Numbered from the stretch's first letter, positions 21,271 through 33,532 are shown. The stretch is DNA of 64,000 nt from Chelydra serpentina (GCA_037349315.1 JBAIAC010000014.1:23599001-23663000), one strand, 5' to 3'. Made by a program: numbers and translations. Notes: generated by a model not told the origin, from the sequence alone.

Positions 21271-22969
21271 GTCCTATTCAGTGTCTACTCGGCGCTTCTT
21301 GGCTTGTCTCTTGTATTCATTAAATGGAGCATCTCTTGTCACTGTCCAGAAATAGTCTGCAAGCATTGATGGGCTCCATTTGCCCTGATAGCGTTTCTCC
21401 ATTGTTGCAATGTCCTGGTGAAATCGCTCGCGGTGCTCGTCACTCACTGCTCCGCAGTTCAGTGGAAAAAAATCTAGATGAGAGTGCAAAAAAATGTATC
21501 TTTAGTGACATGTTGCAACCAAGGCTTTTGTATGCCTTGAGGAGGTTTTTCACCAACAACCTGTAGTTGTCTGCCTTGTTGTTTCCAAGAAAATGTATTG
21601 CCACTAACTGGAAGGCTTTCCATGCCTTTTTTTCCTTGCCACACAGTGCATGGTCAAATGCATCATCTCGAAAAAGTTCACGAATCTGAGGACCAACAAA
21701 GACACCTTCCTTTATCTTAGCTTCACTTAACCTTGGAAATTTTCCACGGAGATACTTGAAAGCTGCTTGTGTTTTGTCAATGGCCTTGACAAAGTTCTTC
21801 ATCAGACCCAGCTTGATGTGTAAGGGTGGTAACAAAATCTTCCTTGATTCAACAAGTGGTGGATGCTGAACACTTTTCCTCCCAGTGTCCAATGACTGTC
21901 AGAGTGGCCAATCTTTCTTAATGTAGTGGGAATCTCTTGCACGACTATCCCATTCGCAGAGAAAACAGCAGTACTTTGTGTATCCAGTCTGCAGACCAAA
22001 CAAGAGAGCAACAACCTTCAAATCGCCACAAAGCTGCCACTGATGTTGGTCATAGTTTATGCACCTCAAAAGTGGTTTCATGTTGTCATAGGTTTCCTTC
22101 ATATGGACTGCATTACCAACTGGAATGAATGGCAAAACATTGCCATTATGCAGTAAAACAGCTTTAAGACTCGTCTTCGATGAATCAATGAACAGTCTCC
22201 ACTCATCTGGATCGTGAGTGATGTTGAGGGCTGCCATCACACCATCGATGTTGTTGCAGGCTACAAGATCACCTTCCATGAAGAAGAATGGGACAAGATC
22301 CTTTTGATGGTCACGGAACATGGAAACCCTAACATCAACTGCCAGGAGATTCCACTGCTGTAGTCTGGAGCCCAAAAGCTCTGCCTTACTCTTGGGTAGT
22401 TCCAAATCCCTGACAAGGTCATTCAGTTCACCTTGTGTTATGAGGTGTGGTTCAGAGGAGGAGGATGGGAGAAAATGTGGGTCCTGTGACATTGATGGTT
22501 CAGGACCAGAAGTTTCATCCTCTTCCTCTTCCTCGTCTGACTCAAGTGAGAATGATTCTGGTGCATCAGGAACCGGCAGTCCTTCTCTGTGGGGTACTGG
22601 ACGTATAGCTGATGGAATGTTTGGATAATGCACAGTCCACTTTTTCTTTTTTGACACACCTTTCCCAACTGGAGGCACCATGCAGAAGTAACAATTGCTG
22701 CTATGATCTGTTGGCTCTCTCCAAATCATTGGCACTGCAAAAGGCATAGATTTCCTTTTCCTGTTCAACCACTGGCGAAGATTTGTTGCACAAGTGTTGC
22801 AGCATATGTGTGGGGCCCACCTCTTGTCCTGATCTCCAATTTTGCAGCCAAAATAAAGATGATAGGCTTTCTTAACCATAGTGGTTATACTGCGCTTTTG
22901 TGATGCAAAAGTCACTTCACCACAAACATAGCAGAAGTTATCTGCACTGTTCACACAAGTACGAGGCAT
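21271..22969 (-). pseudogene. Cysteine-rich, transposase-like protein of unassigned family (two lesions)
   Basis: About 565 codons in total. The start MPRTCVNSADNFCYVCGEVT was chosen because the CxxC cluster begins there. Residues 13-16 (CYVC), 56-60 (CCNTC) and 93-96 (CYFC) suggest a zinc-binding head. An acidic stretch lies near 145-152. A conserved-looking core follows, with WRLFIDSSKTSLKAVLLHNG, then CGDLKVVALLFG and KYCCFLCEWDSR. The last part has LPPLHIKLGLMKNFVKAI, DEHRERFHQDIATMEKRYQG and a basic C-terminus. I recall near relatives annotated only as uncharacterised proteins in arthropods and vertebrates, a patchy distribution that fits a mobile element. Two lesions are visible: an in-frame TGA at 21899-21901, at a position where CGA is likely (CpG decay), and one extra T in a T-run near 21488-21495 that shifts the last 71 codons. 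AATAAA follows the stop on the minus strand. Terminal inverted repeats were not found, and the catalytic residues are not known to me. Confidence 0.6.
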
Positions 22970-23299
22970 CTCTGCTCACTTTGGCTAAACAGAAATGTGT
23001 CCCTTTGCAAAATCAAACACTGACAAATAAGAGAGCACGACACTGTATGATTTCTAGAGCTGATATAGGGCAATTTGTTCAGCAGAGTGATGTAAGCTTC
23101 CTTATGATTGCATCATCCATGACTTCTAGGAATAACATGATGCAATTCATATCATGTATGATTCAATACCAGCTTCAGATTGCATCATTCATTGTTTTGC
23201 CTAAAAAGCAAGTACTGTCCAAACCCAGTCATAGATTTATTCATGGATCCAGTCAAAGATGTATTTTAGTCATTTCTGGTTTAAATTGAGATCCCTTCC

Positions 23300-23560
23300 C
23301 TTTATAACTCACTTATCCTCCGCCATTCCCAAGTCAAGGGTCGTATATACTGACCCAATAGCATGTCTTGAAAACTAGAGCCAATCAACAATTTTAAGCA
23401 TCATTTTCGTTCTCAGTGACCCAGAATTAGTAAAGTTTGACTACATTTATTTCAGAAGCATTTTGGCTGTAGAGCAGTGTAATCTTTGATTAAATAATTC
23501 CAGTTAAGCCTATTTGACAATCTCAAATTGTCATTAACTTCAGACATGCAACAGTATGTA
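23300..23560. other. Sequence upstream of the transposase-like gene
   Basis: Non-coding. By memory, a stretch around 23040-23350 accompanies this gene family in turtle DNA, so the element may extend to about 23350, but no end was seen. Confidence 0.3.
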
Positions 23561-23660
23561 GAGTTGGTATTATGTTTTCCAATGTTCATTACTTTGCCTT
23601 TATCAACATTGAATTTCATCTAACATTTTGTTGCCCTGTCACCCAGTTTTTTTAATGTAT
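23560..23660 (-). pseudogene. Old LINE RT fragment
   Basis: The minus-strand reading resembles KLGDRATKC.MKFNVDKGKVM, matching the W.MKFNVDKCKVMHIG segment that follows RT motif C in CR1/L2-like LINEs. It would sit directly before the segment at 19495-19745 in the same orientation, so the two may be one LINE split by later insertions. Confidence 0.55.
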
Positions 23661-23699
23661 GTAATAGCCCATCAAAGAAAATATATCTGAAATAAATAA

Positions 23700-26600
23700 T
23701 CAAAGGATTAAAATGATCCTCTAAGTGATATCAAAGCATCTTGGAAAATAACTTCCACTATCATGAGACTCCAGACAGAACACATTCCAGGACAAAAGAC
23801 CCTATGAGAGTCACCAAATTCTTTCTTGAACTTCATGATCTGATATGCTTATCGTGGGACAGGACAACAACAACCACCACCATCACTAAAGTGTGGATTA
23901 TTTAAGCAATTGGGGAGTTTGATTGGTCAAGTATTGAGGCTAGCAAGCCAGTAAAACTTTTAATATCTGCTCCACACACTCTGAATGTCCTACAGAGAAA
24001 ATGGACACTTAAGCTTTCATCAGACAATGTGCAAGGCTTTTCATGTGAAGGAGGCATCTGGTATTGTAATAGATCAGATTTAGCAAATTTTAAACACAAT
24101 TTTAAATGGAAAATATTAAGTTGTAGATAAAGTTGCTAAATGAAATTCCAGAGAAGATGGGCTATTAAATACATCTGCTAATGCCTCCTCCCCAAATATT
24201 AACATTATGGAAATAATTAAATAAAAAGCTATGGTTATGAAACAAAACTGACACCAGCTTTAACCAGTGTCCAGACTCAAACTAACTTTGCCTGTGTACG
24301 AAGACACAATACCTATAAAAGAACTCAGTTTTCTCTCTGAATCACACACAGGCTTTCATAACTTACTCACACAAGTGTTGCAACAAGCTTGCTTTTCCAT
24401 GAAACCATGCACAACAAAATCAAAGATACATTAACAATTCAAGACCATTCATCTGTTTATTTTAGGATTCTCTATCTCTGCAGCTAACACCTTAGATTAA
24501 AAACGCATCTGAATAGCAGTCTTTTCCTATAGAGCAAAATAATTCCATGTAATCCTCAATAGACAAATCATAAACTGAACTACTTTATGAGCATAAACTA
24601 AACATTACATTACTTTTATGTAAGAGCATCAAAGTATGTCCATTTAAACACACACAGTTTGTCATAGTAAACCATTACATTTGATACTGATGAGAAAATA
24701 ACATATGCATCTGATCAATTAGCCAAATTATAATATTGAAAAGTCATAAGAACTCAGCCCCACTGCCTTTAAAGTCAAAGGATTTTAATGGGCATGTGCT
24801 TTGGGCCCTAGTTAACAATAAATGTAGGAGAAGAGTTAAGATTACTTTGCTGCTGGTCAAGGAGAACATTTATTTTCTAGTCTGATTAAATTTAAGTTTA
24901 GATGCCTAATTTTAGGCACCCAAATTTGAAGGTTTACGGTGATACAATAGAATTTATTGTGTAGGTCTAGTGTCATAGAATTTCATTAGTTCACATAAAT
25001 GACAGTAAATAAGATGGAATAATGGTAAATCAGGCTAGTATAAAAACATTCCTCAAGCAGCTCAAAATAGAGGAGCTGAAGTACCATTACAATCAGCAGT
25101 CCATAAGCTATGCGAAAGCCTAAATTCATATTCATTCAATAGTTTCCTTTAAAAATATAAGAGAGCTGAACACTGTTATGATATTAACTCTAGTGGAAGG
25201 ATGAGAGAACAAGTTAATTTAATTTTAGACTTTCTAATGTTCTGTGCACGTTATGTTTAGTGATGAAATCTGGGGGCAGAATTAGAGGCCTGCAAGGCTT
25301 ATGGGAGAAGAGTGAGAAAAATTGAAATATCCCATGAAGCATGACATGTCATGAGAGCTTAACAGCAGAAAAGAATGAAGTTAAGAAATGGAATGGTGGA
25401 GAGAGATAAAAGGAAAGAAAAAGCCGAAGGACAAAGGGTGAAATTTACACAGTGGAGAGAGTGGCTATGGAAGGCCCCCAATACCTTGTAACTACAGCCA
25501 TTATGGTGTGTAAGGCAAAGACCGAAAGTCTTCACTTAGGGGACTCAGCACTCTCTGAGCTTGGCAGAGATTGACTCAACACTGTGTTGGTAGATTGGTA
25601 CAAGGCCATTTGGTTCATGATTAAACAGATCTAAAGGGCACAAGCATGCACACAGGGGTTAAAGCCTGCTTTACAGTCCAGATGCTGGAGTAGTTGCAGA
25701 GATCTTCTCACACAGGTGCCTCCCAACTCTCACATACAAAACTCATTTTCTCAAGTTCTGTACTCTGTGTGTGTTGAATTTCACCAGGAGAGAGAGAGAG
25801 AAATTAAGCCCTGAAAAGAAAGTGCTGGAGCAAGAAATTGCATCAGTGTCTGAGACTCTTTTTACTTTGAAATACTTTTTCTGACCACAATATGTATTTA
25901 GTTACAAAAACATATTTGATTGCATTCTCACTCAACACATTGCCTTTCCCTGAGAATATTCTTGGTTAACATAAGAACTTTTAAAAAGATTTCCAAAGTA
26001 CTTTAGAATTTAAGTCCTCTTAATAATTCTCCCACCCCCAACCCGCTAAAACTTGTCATATTAACATATTCATTAATGCACTTCTTTGGACCTTTTTCTT
26101 TGAAGAGATGATTTTGCATTTACTTTGAGCAGATTTTGGAAGATTGAAAAAATGTTTAAAGTTTAATTTTTTTTATTATCCATTTCTTTTCATATTTTTA
26201 TAAACTTTTTGGCCCAGGGGCGGCTTCTTTGATTGTCACTTCAATATATTCTGTGTCATGAATGGAATCGTGTTATTTTAAGTAGTGCTTTTTTCTTAGA
26301 AGACTGCAAAGCTAATCAAGATTGACAGTTAACTTAGGATCAAGAATTTATCTCCTGAAAATATTTAACATATTAGAAAGCAAATCTCAGCAAACTATAT
26401 ATGGCTTGATATTTTATCATCTTCAATTATCTCTTTTAGGGACATTGTTGGAGTCAGACATTTCATAATCAGTGCTAAAACGGATTCATTTCTCTTTATA
26501 GTGATAAGGGATTTCAAATTCTTAATTTTATCCAAGGATGCAGAAGCAGACAAAATCAAACGAGAGAGAGAAGCACATTTATTAAAGTATAAGGTTATGG

Positions 26601-27605
26601 AGTATTATATTGTATATGGGGCTGTATGAGAATAGTAGACAATTTTTTTTCAGCTGACCTATAGTAATATAACTTATGCAGATAATACGGCAAGCTTGTT
26701 TTCTATAAGAACATTTTAATATCTTTGTCAGGCGATGCTGAGGAGAAAATAAATGCTTAGACAAATTTTAGGCAGCTGGTGTGCTGAGACCACTGCCTAT
26801 CAAGCTGATCGATATTGTCGTCTTGTTTCCTTGTGTTTCCCTGTGTGTCTGTATCCACCTATTGACTCTTGTCTTTGACTTCTCTGTAAGTCCTATTCCT
26901 GTTTGCAGAGACCGATCCTATTTTGTGTTTCAGTTTAGAGGCAGACTATTAGAGTGAACACTATGGAGTTCTCTCTTTCTCTTGGAGGTTTGGTATATTT
27001 TCTGTCTATTTTTTCCTTAATTTGAAATAAAAATAATCTAGATTGAAAATTGCCTTTTATGCTTTGCGTGTAAAGATAGTGATCTGTCTCACTGGAACAA
27101 CTAGAAGACTTAAATTCAAGACTAGACTACAAATACAGGACATATAGAAATGGCATGCTGCAGGCTTGTTTCTGATAAAAGTTAATCTCCTGAGCTGGCA
27201 TGAGTCCTGGAACTCTGACCTACTTTCACATCTCAGTTTTATTCATCCTACATCACTGTAGCATATACTTTAGGGTTTTTTTTTCTTACATGATTAGTTG
27301 ACAGAAAGAAATGTGTTAAAATTCACTTCTAATGAATTTTGTTGCCCTGCAGACTTCTTCAGCTGTCATGTTCATATCAAAATAAGATTATTCTCTGAGG
27401 GAAAGAGCTGTTCCTTTTATGGTTAAAGGGTTGATCAAGAATGTAAAGAATAGAGCTTTACCGAACTAATTTCACACACAAAATAAGAGGCAGACATTGC
27501 TTTTTAACAGATCTTACAAAAAGACAAGAATATGCAGTGTCCCAGGAGAGCTGAAAGGTGTCTGAGACTTTCTATGTTTTGGAAATAGTATGTAGATGAA
27601 GTCTA
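23700..27605. other. Long AT-rich non-coding stretch
   Basis: About 3.9 kb without a recognisable gene, LINE, LTR or DNA-element end. A short gagaga run lies at 25787-25799. A palindromic taggcacctaa-type fragment occurs near 24900-24925. Otherwise this reads as unique or very old sequence. Confidence 0.45.
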
Positions 27606-27610
27606 GTTAA

Positions 27611-27775
27611 GAGAACATAAGAGTGGCCATACTGGGTCAGGCCAAAGGTCCATCTAGCCCATTATCCTGGCTTCCGACAGTGGCCAATGCCAGGTGCCCC
27701 AGAGGGAATGAACAGAAGAGGTAATCATCAAGTGATCCATCCCCTGTTGCCCATTTCCAACTTTCAGCAAACAGT
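27611..27775 (-). mobile_element. LINE 3' tail (gatggacc-type), inverted
   Basis: On the plus strand: cataagagtggccatactgg, gtcaggccaaaggtccatct, agtgatccatcccctgttgc. This is the reverse complement of the tail seen at 47100-47239. Confidence 0.75.
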
Positions 27776-28089
27776 TGTGCCATTATGGTTCTGTAAATCA
27801 TTTTATATCAACTTAAGGTACAATTTTAAAAAGTACTCAGTGTCTTTGGAGCCTAAATCCCCTTTTCAAAAGTGACTTAGGCACTTAGAAGCCTAAGTAC
27901 CATTGGAAGTCAAATACAGGTGTAACACCTCTGGAGTTGGTTGTCCTGACATATTATGCTAAGCCTTCCTGGACCCATGCACAGAAGACCATGTTCCCTG
28001 CCTTCATACGTGTGCTGCTGATACTTCCAGATCAATTTCCCCCTCACTTCTAGCTGAGAAAAACTGGATTGAAGCCATGGATCAATTGG

Positions 28090-28860
28090 ATGAAATCATT
28101 GTGCTGCTGCTCCTTATTGTGGAACAAATGTTTATGCAGTGGAGTAGGCAATCGGCAAAATGCTAGATGGCATTTTGGCAGCATTTTCTGACTCAGAGAA
28201 AACAGCAGGCCTCGAGGGACAATGACAATTCATTCATGGTACAGTGAACTTACGTTAAATGCTGCTACTGCCACAGAATCTCTTTTGGTGTACCGTCACT
28301 GCTAGTGCACGAGAATTAGCAGGGGTCGTGGGATCACATCAACCTGCAGATTTTGGATGATCAGGAGTGGTTCCAGAACTTCTGCATGAGGAAACACCCA
28401 CTGTCCAGCTCCAGAACACTCTGTTCAGGGAAGGCATATTGGTTCAGAAGCAGGTTGCTATTGACCTGGGGAATCTGGCTACCCCAGACATCTAAGGGTC
28501 TGTTACAGACCACTTTGGAGTTGGAAAGTCCATTATTGGGGTCATGGATGTGGAGCTTGATGAGGCGATAAACACTGTGGTTTTCCTATGGGTGGCTGGC
28601 ATAAGAAACATTCCTGAAATAATTGCTGGTTTTCACAGATAGGGTTCCCAAACTCTGCTGGGTCATTGATTGCACTGTTTCCAATAGTTTGCCCACGACA
28701 AGGATAAGGTGGACCACAGAGGATTCTATTCCATCATTCTGCAAGGCTTGGTGGACCACTGAGGACCACAGGTTTGTGGGTGTTTGTAACATTGATACCT
28801 GTACAAAACTCATCGTTACAGGTTGCCTTGAATGTATTTACAGCTTGGGGTGATGTTTGT
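28090..28860 (+). pseudogene. Decayed PIF/Harbinger (HARBI1-like) transposase
   Basis: Translation across frames follows the Harbinger transposase N-terminal half. DDQEWFQNFCMRKHPLSSSRT comes first (28353 onward), then ILVQKQVAIDLGNLATPD and SVTDHFGVGKSIIGVMDVEL, as in the VAxxLWKLATPD..SVGxxFGVGKSTVG region. A shortened G.GFP.WV and IPEIIAGF segment follows, then GFYSIILQGLVDH (about 28710-28760). That corresponds to the KGFYSMVLQALVDH..G segment after the first catalytic aspartate. Several frameshifts and stops are present. It is related to the domesticated gene HARBI1 but is a dead copy. Sequence to about 29590 may belong to the same element. Confidence 0.7.
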
Positions 28861-29349
28861 GCTCATGACAGTTGCAGATGTCTTCTGATGCATTCATTTC
28901 TCAATGTGTTTATACTTCTCAAAATTCATGCGTATATTTAACCCATTTCTACAGCTTTGCTACAATGTGATTAAGTCTTGTGGTGGGTCTATTGCTGATA
29001 ACACTTACGGCCATTGTTTCATTGCATTGCTTCTCATAATGTGCTTATTCCAATTTCCAATGCTATGGGGAGCTCCATTTATTAGGATTGCTACAATGTT
29101 TGGTAGCCGCTTCGGGGAACAGTTGCAGTCTTTTTGTGACTGATTGGGTTTAGATTCCTCTAGTGACTGTCACTATTCACAGCTTCATGAAACCCTTCTT
29201 CACAGGTTTTCTGCTATGTGTTTATGGTCTGAGATTGATTTGGGGACAAATCCAGCCATTGTGTGGCTGACTTCTTTTTCAGTGTCTACAGTGTCTGCCA
29301 CGATTCACACTAGTTTAGATCCCCTGTTAATAGACTTAATGGAATGTGA

Positions 29350-29590
29350 TTAAGATATAGGGTGGGGTTGCTGCAGGGGCCCAGGGAGAATAGCGCCATT
29401 GTGTGTGTCACTGTTTTGGCTAGGAATTGTTCCAACAGCCTCTCCTTGTGCTGCAAAGACTTCTCCTCTCCGGCCCTGATTTCTCTTCTCTATCCCAGAA
29501 AACAGGTCCTCCAGAGCCCTTCTATGTCTTTCTCTCCTTTCTCCCATGTTTTCACTCTTTTCTCTTCTTGATAGAATTTCTGTCTTCTCC
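29350..29590 (-). pseudogene. Possible second-protein remnant of the Harbinger element
   Basis: A minus-strand frame has a charged helix-like segment (GERRERHRRALEDLFSGIEK). Harbinger elements usually also encode a Myb/SANT-like partner, and the charged C-terminal helix would fit, but the match is weak. It could be chance. Confidence 0.25.
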
Positions 29591-29662
29591 AGAAGGTCCT
29601 GACAAATGGAAAAAAGGAAGATTATATTTTAGACCATGGGGAAAATTTAACGCATCCCTCCA

Positions 29663-29836
29663 CATAGAATATCAGGGTTGGAAGGGACCTTAGAAGGTCA
29701 TCTAGTCCAACTCCCTGCTCAAAGCAGGGCCAATCCCCAATTTTTGCTGCAGATCCCTAAATGGCCCCCTCAAGGATTGAACTCACAACCCTGGGTTTAG
29801 CAGGCCAATGCTCAAGCCACTGAGCTATCCCTCCCC
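29663..29836 (-). mobile_element. tRNA-derived SINE with a CR1-like 3' tail (chelonian type)
   Basis: On the minus strand the element starts with a tRNA-like head. Box A is tagctcagtggcttgagc (29827-29810) and box B is ggttgtgagttcaatcc (29790-29774), at normal spacing for an internal RNA polymerase III promoter. Its 3' end (plus strand: catagaatatcagggttgga) is the CR1 tail, which lets it use CR1 reverse transcriptase. Turtle Pol III/SINEs of the Cry type have this layout. It is not a functional tRNA gene because the acceptor stem and 3' half are absent. Confidence 0.8.
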
Positions 29837-29897
29837 CCAAGCACATAACCTTGCTTTGCAGTAGAATGCCACAATTTTGCTACTTTTGAACATTTAT

Positions 29898-29945
29898 GGA
29901 ATCTCTCTCTCTCTCCCTCTCTCTTCCCCCCCCGCCTCCCCCGGG
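29898..29945. repeat. Low-complexity CT/C tract
   Basis: (CT)n followed by a run of C, 29898-29945. Confidence 0.9.
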
Positions 29946-30252
29946 TTCTCAGAAAGCCCTTGCTGTTCATGAGGAAGGACCAGACACACACAATAGTGAT
30001 ATACATGAAATAGTATATTTCACAAATTAAACTGTTTATAATGTGAGAAGGTGAAGGGTGCAGATAATTTCCTCTGTTGCCAGTTATACTTTTCTTGCTT
30101 TAAGACTGGATCACCTATCGAGCATATTGGTGTATTTCAAATACCAGAATGGAAAAAAGTGGCTTTTTTGATTCAACGGTACTGGATCCCTCAAACTACA
30201 ACAGGGAGATTTTTATGAGAATGGTCACAGCATTACATATCAATGAATGGGG

Positions 30253-30341
30253 AGGTTTAGTGAGCTAGGAAGGTGGCCCTAACAAATTTGCACATCTTCT
30301 AAATCTCAAGGACCGGCTTGAATTCATGCTGCATGAGAAAT
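30253..30341 (+). repeat. 89-bp dispersed duplicate, copy 1
   Basis: Differs at two bases from 35829-35917 (tttagtg/tttggtg and accggct/accagct), the same strand, 5.6 kb away. Includes ggtggccctaacaaatttgc. It may be part of an interspersed repeat. Confidence 0.85.
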
Positions 30342-30419
30342 TTGCTAGAACAAGGTTCCATGTCTTGGAAAAATAATTATAGAAATGGACAAAGTACTGA
30401 GCTGGGATATAGTTCTTTG

Positions 30420-30780
30420 ATCCAAAGGAGATTTGAACCCCTGTCCTGGAAAGTCTAGCCTGCCAGTGTGAAATGGAGATGGAGGCAGAGATGCTGCAAC
30501 TTTACTACAAATATCCTGGTACCAAGGACAGTGCCATAAATCCTTTCTCTAGACAACTTGAAAGGTATGCTGAACTGTTCTTAGCCTGAGACTGGATACC
30601 ATCCCCAGCTCCACTCTTTCTGGCCCTAGAAGTCTCTCTGTCTCCTGGTTGAGAGAGAGAGAAATTCAGGGAGAGACACTACAACTTTACTAAAAGATTA
30701 CGCAGACCCAGGACTGCAATACAAATCTTTTCCTTAGTCAAATTTAAAGATGCATTAAAGGTACGTTGAACTAAGATGTG
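30420..30780 (+). repeat. Degenerate tandem duplication
   Basis: Two related units about 190 bases apart: atgctgcaactttactacaa ... ctttctctagacaacttgaaagg and acactacaactttactaaaa ... ttttccttagtcaaatttaaaga. Old duplication, no coding sense. Confidence 0.5.
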
Positions 30781-30799
30781 CTCTGAGTGGCCTCAGATG

Positions 30800-32130
30800 C
30801 ACCCTGCCTGACAGTACAGACACAGAAAAACTGATTTTTAGTTTCCCAAGTTTCAACAGAATGTGGTCTGACTGCAAGATACATATTCTGTAATGCTAGA
30901 AACTTGGGGGAGTAAAGTGGTCTCATTTGAAATGAAAATGTTCAAGCCCAGTGCCCTTCCCTTTTTTTTTTTTTTTAACCTCTTCTGTTCCCTTTCACCC
31001 ACATTTCATTCTGGAACAAGCTTAATACTTGTAACCATTCGCTCTACCTTCTGCCAGAGCTAATTAAGCAAACCTTCAGGTGAAAAAGATGTTAATTTGG
31101 AACTGGCTAAATTGATTAATGTAAATAGTATCCAAAAATTCTTTAAAATGATGGTTTTGGGAGTTGTCTGTATACTAGTTGCCAGTTGCTGCAAGCCATG
31201 CTAAATATCAGTTTTGAACTGAAGGCAGTTCCAAATGTTTGTTTATGGTTAACTATCTAAACAGATGTCAATAACACTACATGTTCTTGAAATGTTGGCT
31301 TCAGTGGGACTAATCATGGAATAAACTCAGTGTAAGTAAGGGGGACAGAATTAGGCCCAAGTTATTGTTTGCATTGGTTTGGTTGAATTTTTTCTAATGA
31401 TTAGACAACATCACTAAAGCATTTATGAGTAGTAAAAATATATATAATAATTTAAGCATTGGAATGCCAGTGATGACAGAACTGATATATGTCCTCCTCA
31501 AACATTCTCATGATTCCCATAGATGAACAAGTGACATGCTTTCAAAGAACATGTCAGATTGCCATAATTGCATGATCCACACCAGAAAAATCTTCTAGCT
31601 GCATCTGCTGAATCTTAGGTTCTTGTAAAAGGCTAATGTAATTCTTCCCCACCTCTGCCCACTTTTGAGCAAACCTGTCATAACTGCACCTCGGGGAATA
31701 GAAGCTGGCAGCATCCACTCCATATAATCAGGATCAAATACCTAAGGCTGTCATTTTCACATTTTATTAATTTTCAGCTAGCTCAAGGAAGTTCTTGGTG
31801 GAGTTAAGGTCATTATAGAGAGAAGATAAGTTGATTGAGATGGCATGTGTCAGTGGGTGAGGGCCAGGTAGGTGTTACCTTTGTTAGTCAAAGAGCATTT
31901 CAATAAAAAAATGAGATTGGAGAAAGATGCAGGAGTATCCTACGTATAATATATGGGAAAATAACCACAGCCAGGAGGTTGTCAACCAGCTGAGGAACAT
32001 ATGACTTGTCAAACACATGATAAATTAACAATTTTATCTTCTTGCCCTAGCCAGAAGTTTATAAGCCTATTGTCATTTTAAATCCTACAATTTTAAGCAC
32101 CTGTGCAATACTACATTTTCTACTGTTATC
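30800..32130. other. Non-coding stretch
   Basis: A T-run at 30962-30977; otherwise nothing recognised. Confidence 0.4.
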
Positions 32131-32139
32131 TGTTCTTTG

Positions 32140-33437
32140 AAGTGTAAGCAGAGTCTGAATGAGCTCTCCCCTGACATCTAGTGGTGAGCTGTGAAAGAGG
32201 ACTTCAGGAGCTGATCTTGTTTGTATGGGCACACCCACACTGCCTAGGTGCTCAGCATAATGGGATTGCTTGCCCAAATGATCACTTTTGGCTGGTGTGG
32301 GATCCCCAGTCTCCGTGTAATTGGGCCAGGAGTAATAAAGGGTAGTTATCCTTGTGGTGTGAACTGTACCTGGCATACCCCGATGGAGGGACTCACCCAC
32401 AACTAAATGACACTCGCTAGCGGGACATGGGTTCCAAAGCCCAGTGAGCTGAGAGAGGGTGCGGGACAGGTGCTTGTACCTGGTGATGTGGGCCTTGCCT
32501 GAGGGCCCCAGACACCATTTGACCCTTCCCCTCTCAACTGTGTAATAGAGCTAATTTAGACTCAACTGAGAGTCTTGTTACATGCTGCAGAGCTGAAATC
32601 ACTGATACCTAGGTCTAAGTATTAGACCTGTTTTGGGACAGTGTCTCTGATGCAAGAGACTGCCCCACTAACAGCTGAAATCAGTGAGAGCTGTGTTAAG
32701 TGGGGGGCCCTGAAACCATCTTGGCGTGGCCAGCAGGGCAGCTGGTGGAGAGGAGTGGACGGCAGAGAGGCACAGCGAGCAGCTGGCAAGGCGGCTGGCA
32801 GAGAGGAGCGGCCGGTGGAGAGGCACAGCGAGTGGCTGGCGAAGAGGTGTGGCCAGCAGGTTGGCAGGTGGAGAAGTGCAGCTGGCAGAGAGTGCCAGAG
32901 CAGAGCCCCACAGAGAGGGGCGGTGAGTGAGTGCCCAAACAGCGGAGCGAGTAAGGTTCCTCCTTACCCCCTGCTGTCTCCAGGGTGGGAGGTGAACTCT
33001 GCAGATGCAGCTCTGAACTCTGGATCTGCACTGTCCAAAAACAGCAACTGTGAGTGGGGTGCAGAGACGGGACAGGCACATCAAAGGGACTTTTGGGTTA
33101 CTGAGCTTAAGAACCTGAGGGGAAAAGGACACTGCCCAACTTACTTGGTGGTGGGTCATTTGCTCATGGATTGTGTTTATGAGCCCTAGTTGCAGTGTTT
33201 TCCCCAAATTAATGCCGTGTTATTTCCATCCTTTAATTAAGTGTTTTGCTACACTCAGACTCTGTGCTTGCGAGAGGGGAAGTATTGCCTCTCAGAGGTG
33301 CCCAGGGAGTGGCGTGTAATTGTCCCAGGTCACTGGATGGGGGCTCGAGCCGGTTTTGTATTGTATTGTTGAAGAGGAATGTCTAGATACTGAACCTGGC
33401 CCTTGTTGCTCCCAACTCTGACTGGCAGAAGGATTAC
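32140..33437 (+). mobile_element. LTR-like high-copy repeat, tentative
   Basis: GC-richer block. By memory the part with ggtgggaggtgaactctgca, gggaagtattgcctctcaga and gtcccaggtcactggatggg is a repeat abundant in turtle DNA and looks like LTR-retroelement sequence. Internal 53-bp imperfect tandem units start at 32748 and 32801 (gagaggagyggmcgg). The 180-codon frames on both strands are Ala/Gln/Trp or Pro/Ser rich, with no domain. Boundaries are uncertain. Confidence 0.4.
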
Positions 33438-33532
33438 AAAAGTAATGAAATTTAAAGTGGAGATTTTGGCCAAGCTCAAGGAAACCAAAACTCGTTCATG
33501 GGCTGAAATGTTGGGGAACATATAAATTTAAG

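Noticed and set aside
22900..23289. 129-codon plus-strand frame
   Set aside because: Antisense to the start of the transposase-like gene and its upstream flank.
29774..29827. tRNA gene
   Set aside because: Only A and B boxes of a SINE head; no acceptor stem closure, and a CR1-type tail follows.
32641..33207. 182- and 179-codon frames on opposite strands
   Set aside because: Overlapping on both strands in a tandem-rich LTR-like repeat; no domain.
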